DNA from: Mesohalobacter halotolerans
GTDB taxonomy: Bacteria; Bacteroidota; Bacteroidia; Flavobacteriales; Flavobacteriaceae
Direction: 5' to 3'
NCBI RefSeq assembly: GCF_006120725.1
Contig: NZ_SWMU01000003.1
Span: 1-64,000 of the forward strand
Length of the DNA: 64,000 nt
The notes beneath the pieces are model-generated. The model made no database searches and was not told the origin of the DNA. It worked only from the letters and a program-made list of their open reading frames with translations. Positions 7,730 to 15,101 of this stretch are shown here, piece after piece. Every line of letters begins with the position of its first letter. Within the stretch, counting starts at the first letter, position 1. Position numbers and translations under genes: made by a program.

Positions 7730-7882
7730 TTAGTGAATCATTTTGCAACCAGTAATATTTTCACAATTTGGTCCCATCATAGACTTTACAGTTTCTCTAG
7801 CTGCTTGGTATCCGGAAGCATTAACGATAACTTTTTGTCTTGATTGACCTTTCATCTTATACTCTACTTCATATTGTGCCAT
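7730..7882 (-). CDS. 50-residue conserved-looking small protein
   Basis: ATG at 7880-7882 gives MAQYEVEYKMKGQSRQKVIV, then NASGYQAARETVKSMMGPNC, ENITGCKMIH and a stop (50 residues). The first half reads as two beta-strands and the second as an amphipathic helix (SGYQAARETVKSMMG) ending with two Cys. No signal peptide or membrane span is seen, so it is probably cytoplasmic. The pattern of strand, V.V.A.......A...V...., C...I resembles small double-psi or ribbon-like domains, but I cannot name it. Reality is supported by a leader copy directly before the ATG and a perfect terminator directly after the stop, making a complete transcription unit of about 250 nt. Confidence 0.65.
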   Translation of the reverse strand: MAQYEVEYKMKGQSRQKVIVNASGYQAARETVKSMMGPNCENITGCKMIH

Positions 7883-7964
7883 AATTTTATAATTTAAATT
7901 TTCCTACTCATAAGGCTTTTCAGATTACGCCCCGTTTTTTCAAGTGGTTTCTGGTCTCCACTTT
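7883..7964 (-). promoter_or_regulatory. Repeated leader element, copy 2 (candidate cis-regulatory RNA)
   Basis: Same block as at 2344-2425. The minus strand shows hairpin AGTGGAGACCAGAAACCACT (7943-7962), an A-run, CGGGGCGTAATCTG, AAAAGCCTTATGAGTAGG, an AT tract and the ATG of the 50-residue gene. The stem is kept while loop-closing bases differ from copies 1 and 3. Confidence 0.6.
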
Positions 7965-7974
7965 TTTTAAATGT

Positions 7975-8106
7975 TTAGCAAGATGTTAAGCTTAAAGCAT
8001 AAATAACAACAAAACCAAAAAAATTACAAATACGCCAAGCAATGGTCGTTTTGGTTTTTTTTTGATTATATCTTTTATAGTTTTTCTTTACATTGTCGTT
8101 GACCAT
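7975..8106 (-). CDS. Possible 43-residue single-span membrane peptide
   Basis: ATG at 8104-8106 gives MVNDNVKKNYKRYNQKKTKT, then TIAWRICNFFGFVVIYALSL, TSC and a stop. A basic N-terminus followed by a hydrophobic segment would insert with the N-terminus inside. It begins 10 bp after the FISUMP gene stop and may be translated from the same transcript. The ending LSLTSC looks like a lipobox with nothing after it, so it could be a remnant of a truncated lipoprotein rather than a functional peptide. Confidence 0.35.
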   Translation of the reverse strand: MVNDNVKKNYKRYNQKKTKTTIAWRICNFFGFVVIYALSLTSC

Positions 8107-8116
8107 CTAGTTTTAA

Positions 8117-9028
8117 TTATAAGGCGTTCCATTGTTGAATTTTAATTTCTGATGGACCACAATCAGCAGCAATCACTTCAAGCTTATTTTCAGAAATAGA
8201 ACTAATACAAACATTACCATCTCTAGCAACCGATAAAAACATGTACATTTTTGTACCATTAAAATTGGTAACATGTTTTCTCATTAAAGTTTGGTTTATA
8301 TCATTACACCTTTTTTGCATAAAAATTTCTGCTTCATTAAAAGTTACTGTTGTTGAAAATGAAGATGAACTAATTTTCTTTTCTAATGATTTTATGCAAC
8401 GGACAGACAACCCTTCTTCCTTAAAGTTGCTGCCGTTCCTGAAGAAATCGCCACTGCCATAATACAGGTAGCGGTTCCAGGCATTGTTTGTATCGTTCTC
8501 TGTAGAACTCCACCAGAAACCGTCATTACTAATGTAGTTGAACCTCCCACTCCTGCTACGGAAACCGCCAGGAAGACCTGAAAAACCGCTTTCGTTGGTT
8601 CCGTTGCCTGATTCTCCGTCATAATCAGCCCAAAATTCAGTAGATTTCATCTTCTTTCCTGCCATTCCTCCTAAAAATTCAGTTAAACGATTCCAATCTT
8701 CATTTGAAGGGATCTTCCATCCTTCTGGAGCCAAACCTCTAGGGTCATTCACTGCGTACCAATTGTATAACTTTCCGTATTTTTCACTATTTGCTGGATC
8801 ATTGTCGTAATAACACCAGGCTGGTTCTTTATTAGAACCCGCTACTTTCCATTCATCAATAGTTTTTGCGTGTGGAATAGGGTCACCATTTCGGAATTTG
8901 TCCACGTTCAGGTTTTCTGTCATCCATACTTGTTTCCCGATGTGTGATTCTTTAACAGACTCTCCACAACCTGATAACATCATCAAAGCTATTACAAATA
9001 GGCTAAAAATTAAACTTGCTTTTTTCAT
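8117..9028 (-). CDS. FISUMP-domain lipoprotein with C-terminal extension
   Basis: A 303-residue lipoprotein (lipobox LSGC, Cys21). Residues about 29-212 are a complete FISUMP domain: IGKQVWMTENLNVDKFRNGD, WCYYDNDPANSEKYGKLYNW, GWKIPSNEDWNRL, GLPGGFRS, FWWSSTEND and GLSVRCIKS. In Bacteroidota this domain is common on exported proteins and is thought to mediate extracellular binding or structure; its function is not settled. Residues 213-303 form an unrecognised extension with Cys pairs (QKRCNDIN, NVCISSI, ADCGPSEI). It ends 22 bp after the upstream lipoprotein gene's territory begins, so the two are probably co-transcribed from leader copy 3. A second, broken FISUMP end is at 190-270. Confidence 0.8.
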   Translation of the reverse strand: MKKASLIFSLFVIALMMLSGCGESVKESHIGKQVWMTENLNVDKFRNGDPIPHAKTIDEWKVAGSNKEPAWCYYDNDPANSEKYGKLYNWYAVNDPRGLAPEGWKIPSNEDWNRLTEFLGGMAGKKMKSTEFWADYDGESGNGTNESGFSGLPGGFRSRSGRFNYISNDGFWWSSTENDTNNAWNRYLYYGSGDFFRNGSNFKEEGLSVRCIKSLEKKISSSSFSTTVTFNEAEIFMQKRCNDINQTLMRKHVTNFNGTKMYMFLSVARDGNVCISSISENKLEVIAADCGPSEIKIQQWNAL

Positions 9029-9050
9029 AAATTCTTATTTTAGATTTTGA

Positions 9051-9449
9051 TTAATCTAGAAATCTTTCTAGTCCATCTAATTTATCATCTAACAAAATAA
9101 AATCTTTATAGCCTTCACATTCCTTCATATCATCTTCATCAAAATCATTTATTTTGAATGCTCTACCCATATTTTGAACACTTCTATATAATAGAAAAAG
9201 ACGTTCGCGCTCAACCTGGCTTAAACCTCTAAAAATAGTTCTTTTTTTTTTGTATTCTAAATTGCTAAAATTTGGATTACCAAGTATTTTAAGCATTTCA
9301 TTGCCGTGACTCATAATAGCAGTCAAGTAGTCACAGGGTGTGTTCAATTCAGAAACTTTTATCTCTTCTGGCTTTTGTGCTTCCTGAGAACATCCTGCCA
9401 TTAACACAGAGGAAACAATTATTATTCCTCTTAAAATTATTTTTTTCAT
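9051..9449 (-). CDS. Small lipoprotein, unknown function
   Basis: A 132-residue lipoprotein with signal IILRGIIIVSSVLMAGC (Cys19). The mature part is helical and charged (LNTPCDYLTAIMSHGNEMLK, FRGLSQVERERLFLLYRSVQ, FDEDDMKECEGYKDFILLDD), with Cys at 39 and about 110. No family is recognised. The ATG at 9447-9449 follows leader copy 3 directly, and the FISUMP gene starts 22 bp after its stop, suggesting a two-gene lipoprotein operon. Confidence 0.65.
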   Translation of the reverse strand: MKKIILRGIIIVSSVLMAGCSQEAQKPEEIKVSELNTPCDYLTAIMSHGNEMLKILGNPNFSNLEYKKKRTIFRGLSQVERERLFLLYRSVQNMGRAFKINDFDEDDMKECEGYKDFILLDDKLDGLERFLD

Positions 9450-9530
9450 TGTTTATAATTTAAATTTCCCTACTCGTAAGGCTTTTCAGAATCCGCCCCG
9501 TTTTTTATAGTGGGTTCTGGACTCCACTTT
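9450..9530 (-). promoter_or_regulatory. Repeated leader element, copy 3 (candidate cis-regulatory RNA)
   Basis: The minus strand shows hairpin AGTGGAGTCCAGAACCCACT (9509-9528), an A-run, CGGGGCGGATTCTG, AAAAGCCTTACGAGTAGGG, an AT tract and ATG. The change TAATCTG to GATTCTG extends complementarity to the loop CAGAA from four to five bases, as expected if loop and downstream segment pair. Confidence 0.6.
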
Positions 9531-9541
9531 TTGTATAAACT

Positions 9542-10016
9542 TCTAAGTTAAAGTTATAAGTGCAACATGTAAGCTTTAAAATAAAATGATCAGCGGCATA
9601 TAAAGTACATCGACAAAATCGAACCACTATTTCATTTTATATTTTTGTTAACTAATGATTCAAACCTACATTAAAGTCAAATTATATTCAAAAAAAATAC
9701 GGGTAACCGTAGGCACCCGTATTTTTAAACATCTATATTTAGTTGTATTTAATTGTTTATCAGTAATTTATATATCTAATAAATTTTTATTGTTTTAGGG
9801 CTTAATTCATGATTTTTTTTATGGTTTTTCCGCATTTGTCCTCTATTTTTAAAACAAAATCTTTATGGTTTTTGCGGTTTTAGATAAAAAATAAGTGCTA
9901 AAATTCATATAAATATATCTTGAAAAACTTATCATAAGTTTAAAAGCCTGATATGGTTTGATTTTAAAAAATAAAGAAAAAACGCCTTGCAAGAAGCAAG
10001 ACGTTTTGATTGGCTA
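9542..10016 (-). repeat. 470-bp intergenic repeat, copy B
   Basis: Nearly identical to 2877-3347, including both terminator hairpins (9694-9724 and 9979-10007). It sits upstream of leader copy 3 on the minus strand. The central part from the first hairpin through ATTGTTTTAGGGCTTAATTC is essentially unchanged between copies, which suggests a recent duplication or gene conversion. Confidence 0.8.
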
Positions 10017-10053
10017 AGTAGAAAAACCAAATAGATGAATTATTAGACGAGCT

Positions 10054-10135
10054 TTAATTTAAGCTAGGTTTCAATTTTGTTAACTAACAATTCAAATTTA
10101 TATAAAGGTCAAATTATATTTAAAAAAAATATTAT
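10054..10135 (-). repeat. Partial third copy of the intergenic repeat
   Basis: TTTTGTTAACTAACAATTCA and GTCAAATTATATTTAAAAAA follow the same order as in repeat B (TTTTGTTAACTAATGATTCA, GTCAAATTATATTCAAAAAA), but the GC hairpin that should follow is absent. The rest of 10136-10326 is AT-rich and must hold the promoter of the plus-strand gene at 10327; I could not pick it with confidence. Confidence 0.6.
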
Positions 10136-10326
10136 ATGTATTTGTTGTTCATATAGTTATAAGTTATTACTGATTTTTATTTAATACTTTAATTATTGAC
10201 CTAATTTGTGTAATATTGCGATAATATAATAATCATTTTTTTTCGTAGTGTGATTTTCTCCAGTTACAACAAGGCATTTGTATCATTTTTATGTGAATTA
10301 ATGTTAAAGCAATAATTAAATTTACT

Positions 10327-11694
10327 ATGAGAATTTATTTAACGATGGGGCTGTTTTTAATGGGTTTATATTTATCTGCTCAAGATTTAAAATATTCACC
10401 TAAGCGAACCACTTTTTGGGATCATGAAACCCAACAGCCTATTACTATATTAAACGATTCTACTTATGTTTATGGTTTAGATCTTCAACTTAAACAGATT
10501 CCCAAGCTTGATTTAGATGATTCTAGCTTAGCCGTTATGGGTGTAGCACATATACATGGTAAAACTTATCTTTACGATTTCGCTGGAGGTGTGGTGGTTG
10601 AGTATAGCAACCAAAGTTTTACCCGACACGATAAGTCTTTTACCCATAAAAACCAATATTACTCAGTACATTTTGTGCATGATAACCAAATTTACTTATT
10701 AGGTGGCTACGGCCTATTTACTAGAAAAAATATCTTGACGCGCTATGATTTTAAAGCGAGAGAATGGTTTTTAGTCGAAACATCAGGTGATATTCCAGAA
10801 TTTATTACGACTAATGTTTTTCAAGTGATTGGTGACCAACTCTACTTTATAAATTTAAATTTTAAGAGTCCAAATCTAACTGAACACATAGACGAGGCTG
10901 TTTATGTGTTAGATTTAAATCAGTTTAGCCTAGAAAAACTTGGTCTTCTCGAAGATTTTAATTCTGTATATTCTACAAAATCAGACTTGACAAGTTATAA
11001 TCTTAACTCCCTCAACAACCATACATTGCTTTTAACTAAAATTGATGAACCAGCAAAACTGATTAACTTTAAGGCCAACACACTCAGCGAAGTCGAATTA
11101 TCACCTCAATTCCACACTAAGAGTAAAATACTTTATTACAATCCTGAAGAACAATCTTATACAATAGCAACTACAAATTCAGGTAATGAGAGATTATATT
11201 ATTTAACAATTAATAGCCAAGACCTTGTCCAGAAAACACTAACTACTCATGCTCTATACAAAACTGATTTTAAAAGCTATACTGAATTGGCGATTTATAT
11301 TGGGGCATTATTAGCTTTTATCGTATTTGGTTTTATAGGTGTTAAAGGCTATAAAAATTTAAATAAATTAAAAATAAATCTTCGCAACAAGTCTATAAAA
11401 CTTAAAGGTAAACATCTTGATCAACTAAAAAAAGAACAAGTAGACCTTTTACTGTACTTAGCGCAACATCCTAATTATATTGAATTTTCTGATTTAATGA
11501 TTCAACTTGGTTATAAAGGAAATTATGATGCGTTAAAGAGAACACGCAAAGTTCTATTTAATGATTTACATGATCAATTGATACCATATTTAGGTGACCG
11601 TACTAAAGCCTTGTTTATCATTAAAAAAAGTAAAGAGGATAAACGCTATAAAGTCATTAAGCTAAACCCTGATTTAGTAGTAATTAAACATTAA
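10327..11694 (+). CDS. Single-span membrane protein with kelch-like sensor and cytoplasmic wHTH-like tail
   Basis: A 455-residue protein. Residues 1-18 are a signal peptide (LTMGLFLMGLYLSAQ). Residues about 40-310 have a propeller-like alternation of strands (GKTYLYDFAGGVVVEYSN, NQIYLLGGYGLFTRKNILTR, GDQLYFINLN), reminiscent of kelch repeats. A membrane span is at about 319-341 (AIYIGALLAFIVFGFIG). The cytoplasmic tail of about 110 residues reads QVDLLLYLAQHPNYIEFSDL, MIQLGYKGNYDALKRTRKVL and FNDLHDQLI, like a small winged-helix unit. I infer a one-component sensor or regulator; no target is visible. It is the only plus-strand gene in the first 17 kb. Confidence 0.65.
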   Translation: MRIYLTMGLFLMGLYLSAQDLKYSPKRTTFWDHETQQPITILNDSTYVYGLDLQLKQIPKLDLDDSSLAVMGVAHIHGKTYLYDFAGGVVVEYSNQSFTRHDKSFTHKNQYYSVHFVHDNQIYLLGGYGLFTRKNILTRYDFKAREWFLVETSGDIPEFITTNVFQVIGDQLYFINLNFKSPNLTEHIDEAVYVLDLNQFSLEKLGLLEDFNSVYSTKSDLTSYNLNSLNNHTLLLTKIDEPAKLINFKANTLSEVELSPQFHTKSKILYYNPEEQSYTIATTNSGNERLYYLTINSQDLVQKTLTTHALYKTDFKSYTELAIYIGALLAFIVFGFIGVKGYKNLNKLKINLRNKSIKLKGKHLDQLKKEQVDLLLYLAQHPNYIEFSDLMIQLGYKGNYDALKRTRKVLFNDLHDQLIPYLGDRTKALFIIKKSKEDKRYKVIKLNPDLVVIKH

Positions 11695-11713
11695 TATATC
11701 ATCATTAAAAAAA

Positions 11714-11736
11714 CTTTTTAATTTTTATTTAAAAAG
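11714..11736. terminator. Weak AT-rich terminator after the sensor gene
   Basis: CTTTTTAA and TTAAAAAG form an 8-bp stem around ATTTTTA... about 20 bases after the stop at 11694. It is purely AT-rich apart from the ends, so weak. Confidence 0.35.
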
Positions 11737-11796
11737 ATGTTGTTTAGAAGTCTAAAGCTATTTATTTATAAAGAAGATTGCCATCAATAGAGCTGA

Positions 11797-11862
11797 TATA
11801 ATACCCCTACAAATTCGGACCACTTGTTAAGTTGAAAATTTATTAACTTTAAACGATATATA
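11797..11862 (+). mobile_element. Solo end of an IS3-type element, interrupted by IS982
   Basis: TATAATACCCCTACAAATTC then GGACCACTTGTTAAGTTGAA down to AAACGATATATA matches, in opposite orientation, 37698-37768, which borders an IS3-type orfA remnant. The AATTCGGACA core is like IS3-family inverted repeats. The element is cut off where the IS982 repeat starts. Confidence 0.55.
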
Positions 11863-12838
11863 ACCCGTGGTGCATAATCTAAATGAGATTGATTTTTAAA
11901 TTATTGTTATTTCTGTTAAATACAAATTTATTCAAATATTGTATCGTTGTCAATGTAGTTATTTTAGCTAAGACCCTTGCTCTAAATCCATCAAAAGACT
12001 TAGCATAGTTTCGTCTGATCTTAAACTGGTCGCATAATTGTGAAAATAAAGTCTCAATTCGTTTTCTGTATTTTTTAAATTGATAAAACTGAGGCTGATA
12101 ATCTTTTTGATTTTTTCGTTTTGGTGTTTCCAGCTCAATATTAGCTTGATCAAATAGATCAATTTGAACGTTTTGAGACAAATACCCTTTGTCTCCAAGA
12201 ATCACACGATCAGTCATTTGATCTTTTATGTCTTTCAAATAATGAATATCATGAACCGAAGCAGGGCTTAGGTCGAAACTTTGAAAAACACCGTCTATGG
12301 AACAGACAGCATGAAGCTTGTAACCATAAAAATGTAAGTTTTGTGAAGCACAATAGCCTTTATTTGGGCGTGCATGATCTTGTTCTTTACATATCTTACT
12401 TCGTGATGAACGAGATAATTTACAAACTTCAAGTGGCATACTATCGACAACAAAATAGTTCTTAAACTCGTTAAATTTTTCAGTCATTTTCAATCTAATT
12501 TCTTCTAAATATGGAAAGCGTTTTCTTTTCCTTCTATTGTAAACACTTCTCTCAATTTTATTTTCAAGTGCAGTATCTTTCAACTCTCTAAAAAGTTGAT
12601 GTTCAGGATCAATTGACTTGAATTCAGCTAAAATTACTAAGCTAATCAGTTCAATATCAGATAACTTGGTTTTGACAGGTTTAAAATAAAATTCATCTTT
12701 ATTTGTGATTTTCATTAATTAATTAAAATTAATTTGTAACTTACTTCAAAGTTGTGCATGATTGTAGTGATTTGGTTTTCAATACAATATACTACTTTTC
12801 AGTAGCTTGCACAACTTTTTTTATAATGCACTACGGGT
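11863..12838 (-). mobile_element. Complete IS982-family insertion sequence (about 976 bp)
   Basis: Terminal inverted repeats ACCCGTGGTGCATAAT (11863-11878) and, on the opposite strand, ACCCGTAGTGCATTAT (12823-12838) match at 14 of 16 positions. They enclose one intact transposase. The length, the ACCC start and the single-frame transposase fit IS982. I do not see a clear target-site duplication; the left flank is GATATATA and the right flank TTCTTTTATA. One flank may have been deleted after insertion. Confidence 0.85.
11879..12715 (-). CDS. IS982 family transposase
   Basis: A 278-residue DDE transposase. Catalytic residues by position and context are Asp91 (YFVVDSMPLEVCKLSR), Asp175 (RVILGDKGYLSQ) and Glu221 (YRKRIETLFSQL). 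YGYKLHAVCSIDGVFQSFDL and the SVHDIHYL motif are typical of IS982. Length and frame are intact, so it is probably active. It moves its own element by a cut-and-paste type reaction. A short leader of about 120 bp separates the ATG from the right inverted repeat and should contain the promoter. Confidence 0.9.
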   Translation of the reverse strand: MKITNKDEFYFKPVKTKLSDIELISLVILAEFKSIDPEHQLFRELKDTALENKIERSVYNRRKRKRFPYLEEIRLKMTEKFNEFKNYFVVDSMPLEVCKLSRSSRSKICKEQDHARPNKGYCASQNLHFYGYKLHAVCSIDGVFQSFDLSPASVHDIHYLKDIKDQMTDRVILGDKGYLSQNVQIDLFDQANIELETPKRKNQKDYQPQFYQFKKYRKRIETLFSQLCDQFKIRRNYAKSFDGFRARVLAKITTLTTIQYLNKFVFNRNNNNLKINLI

Positions 12839-12942
12839 TCTTTTATAATTTTTATACCATCATAAGATTATTAGGAATTTTAAATATCTAATTTAGGTTG
12901 AAAAGACAAAAATAGGTTTATTTAATCACTCATATAAACAAA

Positions 12943-12976
12943 AAAAGCCAATATCTACAAAAGATATTGACTTTTA
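12943..12976 (-). terminator. Terminator of htpG
   Basis: AAAAGCCAATATCT and AGATATTGACTTTT pair around ACAAA with one C/A mismatch, then run into T/A tracts. The hairpin lies 18 bases after the htpG stop codon (12994). Confidence 0.7.
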
Positions 12977-12993
12977 ATTAAAGCGTATTTCAA

Positions 12994-14892
12994 TTATTTA
13001 ACCATGTCAAAACTGCGCTTAATGAATTTTGTCATTGCTTCACCCTTGAGTAAATTTTGAGACAATAAAGCTAAGTCTAATGACTGGTTGATCAAGCGCT
13101 GCTTTTTCTTTTTGGTTTTGGTATTCAATATATTTTCAATCAATGGATGATTGGTATTGACTACCAAATTATACATTTCCGGCATATTACCCATACCAAA
13201 CATGCCACCGCCACCGCCGGTTTGTTGCATTTCTTTCATACGTCGCATAAATTCTGGCTGTGTAATCATAATTGGCATGGCATCAGAGTCGGCATCTTCC
13301 AATTGAATGGTATATTTATCTTTAGAAACCACTTCTTCAAATTCCTTCTTCAGAGTTTCTTTTTGCTCATCATCTAGTTTAGACACCTTATCTTCATCTT
13401 TTTTGATAAGATTATCGATATGATCACTGTCTACTCGAACAAAAGATACTTTATTGTCTTTTTCTGTTTCTAGTTTTTGAATGAGGTGTGCAACGATAGG
13501 TGAATCTAAAAGCAATACTTCATAACCTTTGTCTTTTGCAGATTGTATATAAGTATGCTGGGCTTCTTTGTCTGACGCGTAAAGTACGACTAACTTATCG
13601 TCTTTGTCTGTTTGATTTTTTTCTATTTTTTCTTTGAGTTCGTCAAAGGTATGGTAGTTGCCGTCTACTGTTGGGTAAAGTGCAAATTTTTGCGCTTTTT
13701 CAAAGAACTTATCTTCTGTGAGCATACCGTATTCTATCACAACTTTGATGTCGTTCCATTTTTGCTCAAAATCTTCTCGGCTATTGTTAAAAAGTGATTT
13801 GAGTTTATCGGCGACTTTTCTAGAAATATAGCTTGATATTTTCTTTACAGCACCATCGGCTTGTAAATAAGATCGTGAAACGTTTAAAGGAATATCAGGC
13901 GAATCAATCACACCGCGAAGCATGGTTAAAAATTCAGGCACAATTCCTTCGACATTGTCGGTAACAAAAACTTGATTTTGGTAGAGTTGAATTTTATCTT
14001 TTTGAGCGGCTATTTCCTGTGTCATTTTGGGGAAATAGAGAATACCTGTCAAATTAAAAGGGTAATCTACATTAAGGTGAATATGAAACAGAGGTTCCTC
14101 AAACTGCATGGGGTAAAGCTCTCTGTAGAAATTTTTATAGTCTTTTTCGTCAAGGTCAGCGGGTTGTTTTGTCCATGCAGGGTCAGTGTTGTTGATAATA
14201 TTATCAACAGCCACTTTTTTAGGCTCTTCATCGTCTTTGGCATCTTCTGACTTAGGGAGTTCTTTTTCTTTGGTTCCAAATTTAATTGGAACGGGCATAA
14301 ATTTGTTGTATTTATTCAACAATTCTGAAATTCTATTGTCTTCTAAAAACTCTTTGTCATCATCATTGATATGTAAAATTATTTCGGTCCCGCGATCAGT
14401 CTTTTTGTCGGTTTCTTCAAGTGTAAACGCTGTTGTCCCTTCGCATGTCCAATGAACAGCAGGGGCGTCTTTCCATGATTTTGTCAAGATTTCAACCTTA
14501 TTGGCTACCATAAAGGCTGAATAAAACCCAAGACCAAAGTGACCTATAATACCTGCGTCTTTAGAATCTTTGTCTTTATATTTTTCTAAAAATTCTTCTG
14601 CACCAGAGAATGCCACTTCGTTGATATACTTTTTGACTTCTTCTTCTGACATACCGACACCCTGATCAATAATGTGAAGTGTCTTATTATCTTTATCAAT
14701 CTTGACTTCAATTTGTGGGTTACCGATATCAATCTTGGCTTCACCAATTCGAGTTAAGTGTTTAAGCTTTTGAGTTGCATCAGTTGCATTAGAGATAAGT
14801 TCTCTAAGGAAAATTTCGTGATCGCTGTAAAGAAATTTTTTAATCAGTGGAAAAATATTTTCTACTGATACATTAATATTACCATTTGCCAT
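12994..14892 (-). CDS. htpG: Molecular chaperone HtpG (bacterial Hsp90)
   Basis: ATG at 14890-14892 gives MANGNINVSVENIFPLIKKF, the normal HtpG start, and 632 residues. A longer frame to 14937 adds 15 residues with no homology. The GHKL ATPase signature is complete: FLRELISNATDATQKL (catalytic Glu, Asn), HIIDQGVGMS (the DxGxG loop) and IGHFGLGFYSAFMVANKVEI. The middle domain has YFPK and NVSRSYLQAD, and the C-terminal dimerisation region is present. It is an ATP-dependent cytosolic chaperone that helps fold client proteins under stress. It stands alone with its own terminator. Confidence 0.97.
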   Translation of the reverse strand: MANGNINVSVENIFPLIKKFLYSDHEIFLRELISNATDATQKLKHLTRIGEAKIDIGNPQIEVKIDKDNKTLHIIDQGVGMSEEEVKKYINEVAFSGAEEFLEKYKDKDSKDAGIIGHFGLGFYSAFMVANKVEILTKSWKDAPAVHWTCEGTTAFTLEETDKKTDRGTEIILHINDDDKEFLEDNRISELLNKYNKFMPVPIKFGTKEKELPKSEDAKDDEEPKKVAVDNIINNTDPAWTKQPADLDEKDYKNFYRELYPMQFEEPLFHIHLNVDYPFNLTGILYFPKMTQEIAAQKDKIQLYQNQVFVTDNVEGIVPEFLTMLRGVIDSPDIPLNVSRSYLQADGAVKKISSYISRKVADKLKSLFNNSREDFEQKWNDIKVVIEYGMLTEDKFFEKAQKFALYPTVDGNYHTFDELKEKIEKNQTDKDDKLVVLYASDKEAQHTYIQSAKDKGYEVLLLDSPIVAHLIQKLETEKDNKVSFVRVDSDHIDNLIKKDEDKVSKLDDEQKETLKKEFEEVVSKDKYTIQLEDADSDAMPIMITQPEFMRRMKEMQQTGGGGGMFGMGNMPEMYNLVVNTNHPLIENILNTKTKKKKQRLINQSLDLALLSQNLLKGEAMTKFIKRSFDMVK

Positions 14893-14999
14893 TCTAAATT
14901 TTTTTTGAATTGAATTTAATCTAATCGACCAAAACAAATACCAATTTAATAATTATGACAAAGTGGCATTTTTATTAAAATTAATTTTAAACGTTTGTC

Positions 15000-15098
15000 G
15001 TTCGGCTTAGGGATTGAGGCATTGTTGGAGCCCCCGCAACAAGCGGGACGACTGCCGAAAGCCCGGCTCCCGCACGCGCGGGAGAAAGCCCCAAAAAG
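15000..15098. repeat. GC-rich intergenic palindromic repeat
   Basis: An abrupt GC-rich island in AT-rich surroundings. CCCCCGCAACAAGCGGG and CTCCCGCACGCGCGGGAG are inverted repeats, and GAAAGCCCGGCTCCCG and GGAGAAAGCCCC are related units. The composition is unlike both flanking genes. It looks like a dispersed REP-type element common between flavobacterial genes, and it may also end transcription of the antiporter gene. Confidence 0.55.
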
Positions 15099-15101
15099 AA
15101 A

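Noticed and set aside
2344-9530. Reading the repeated leader as integron attC sites
   Set aside because: No RYYYAAC/GTTRRRY core sites or integrase are visible, and the repeats sit before starts rather than after stops.
11863-12838. Target-site duplication for IS982
   Set aside because: Flanks (GATATATA and TTCTTTTATA) are both AT-rich but do not give a convincing direct repeat.
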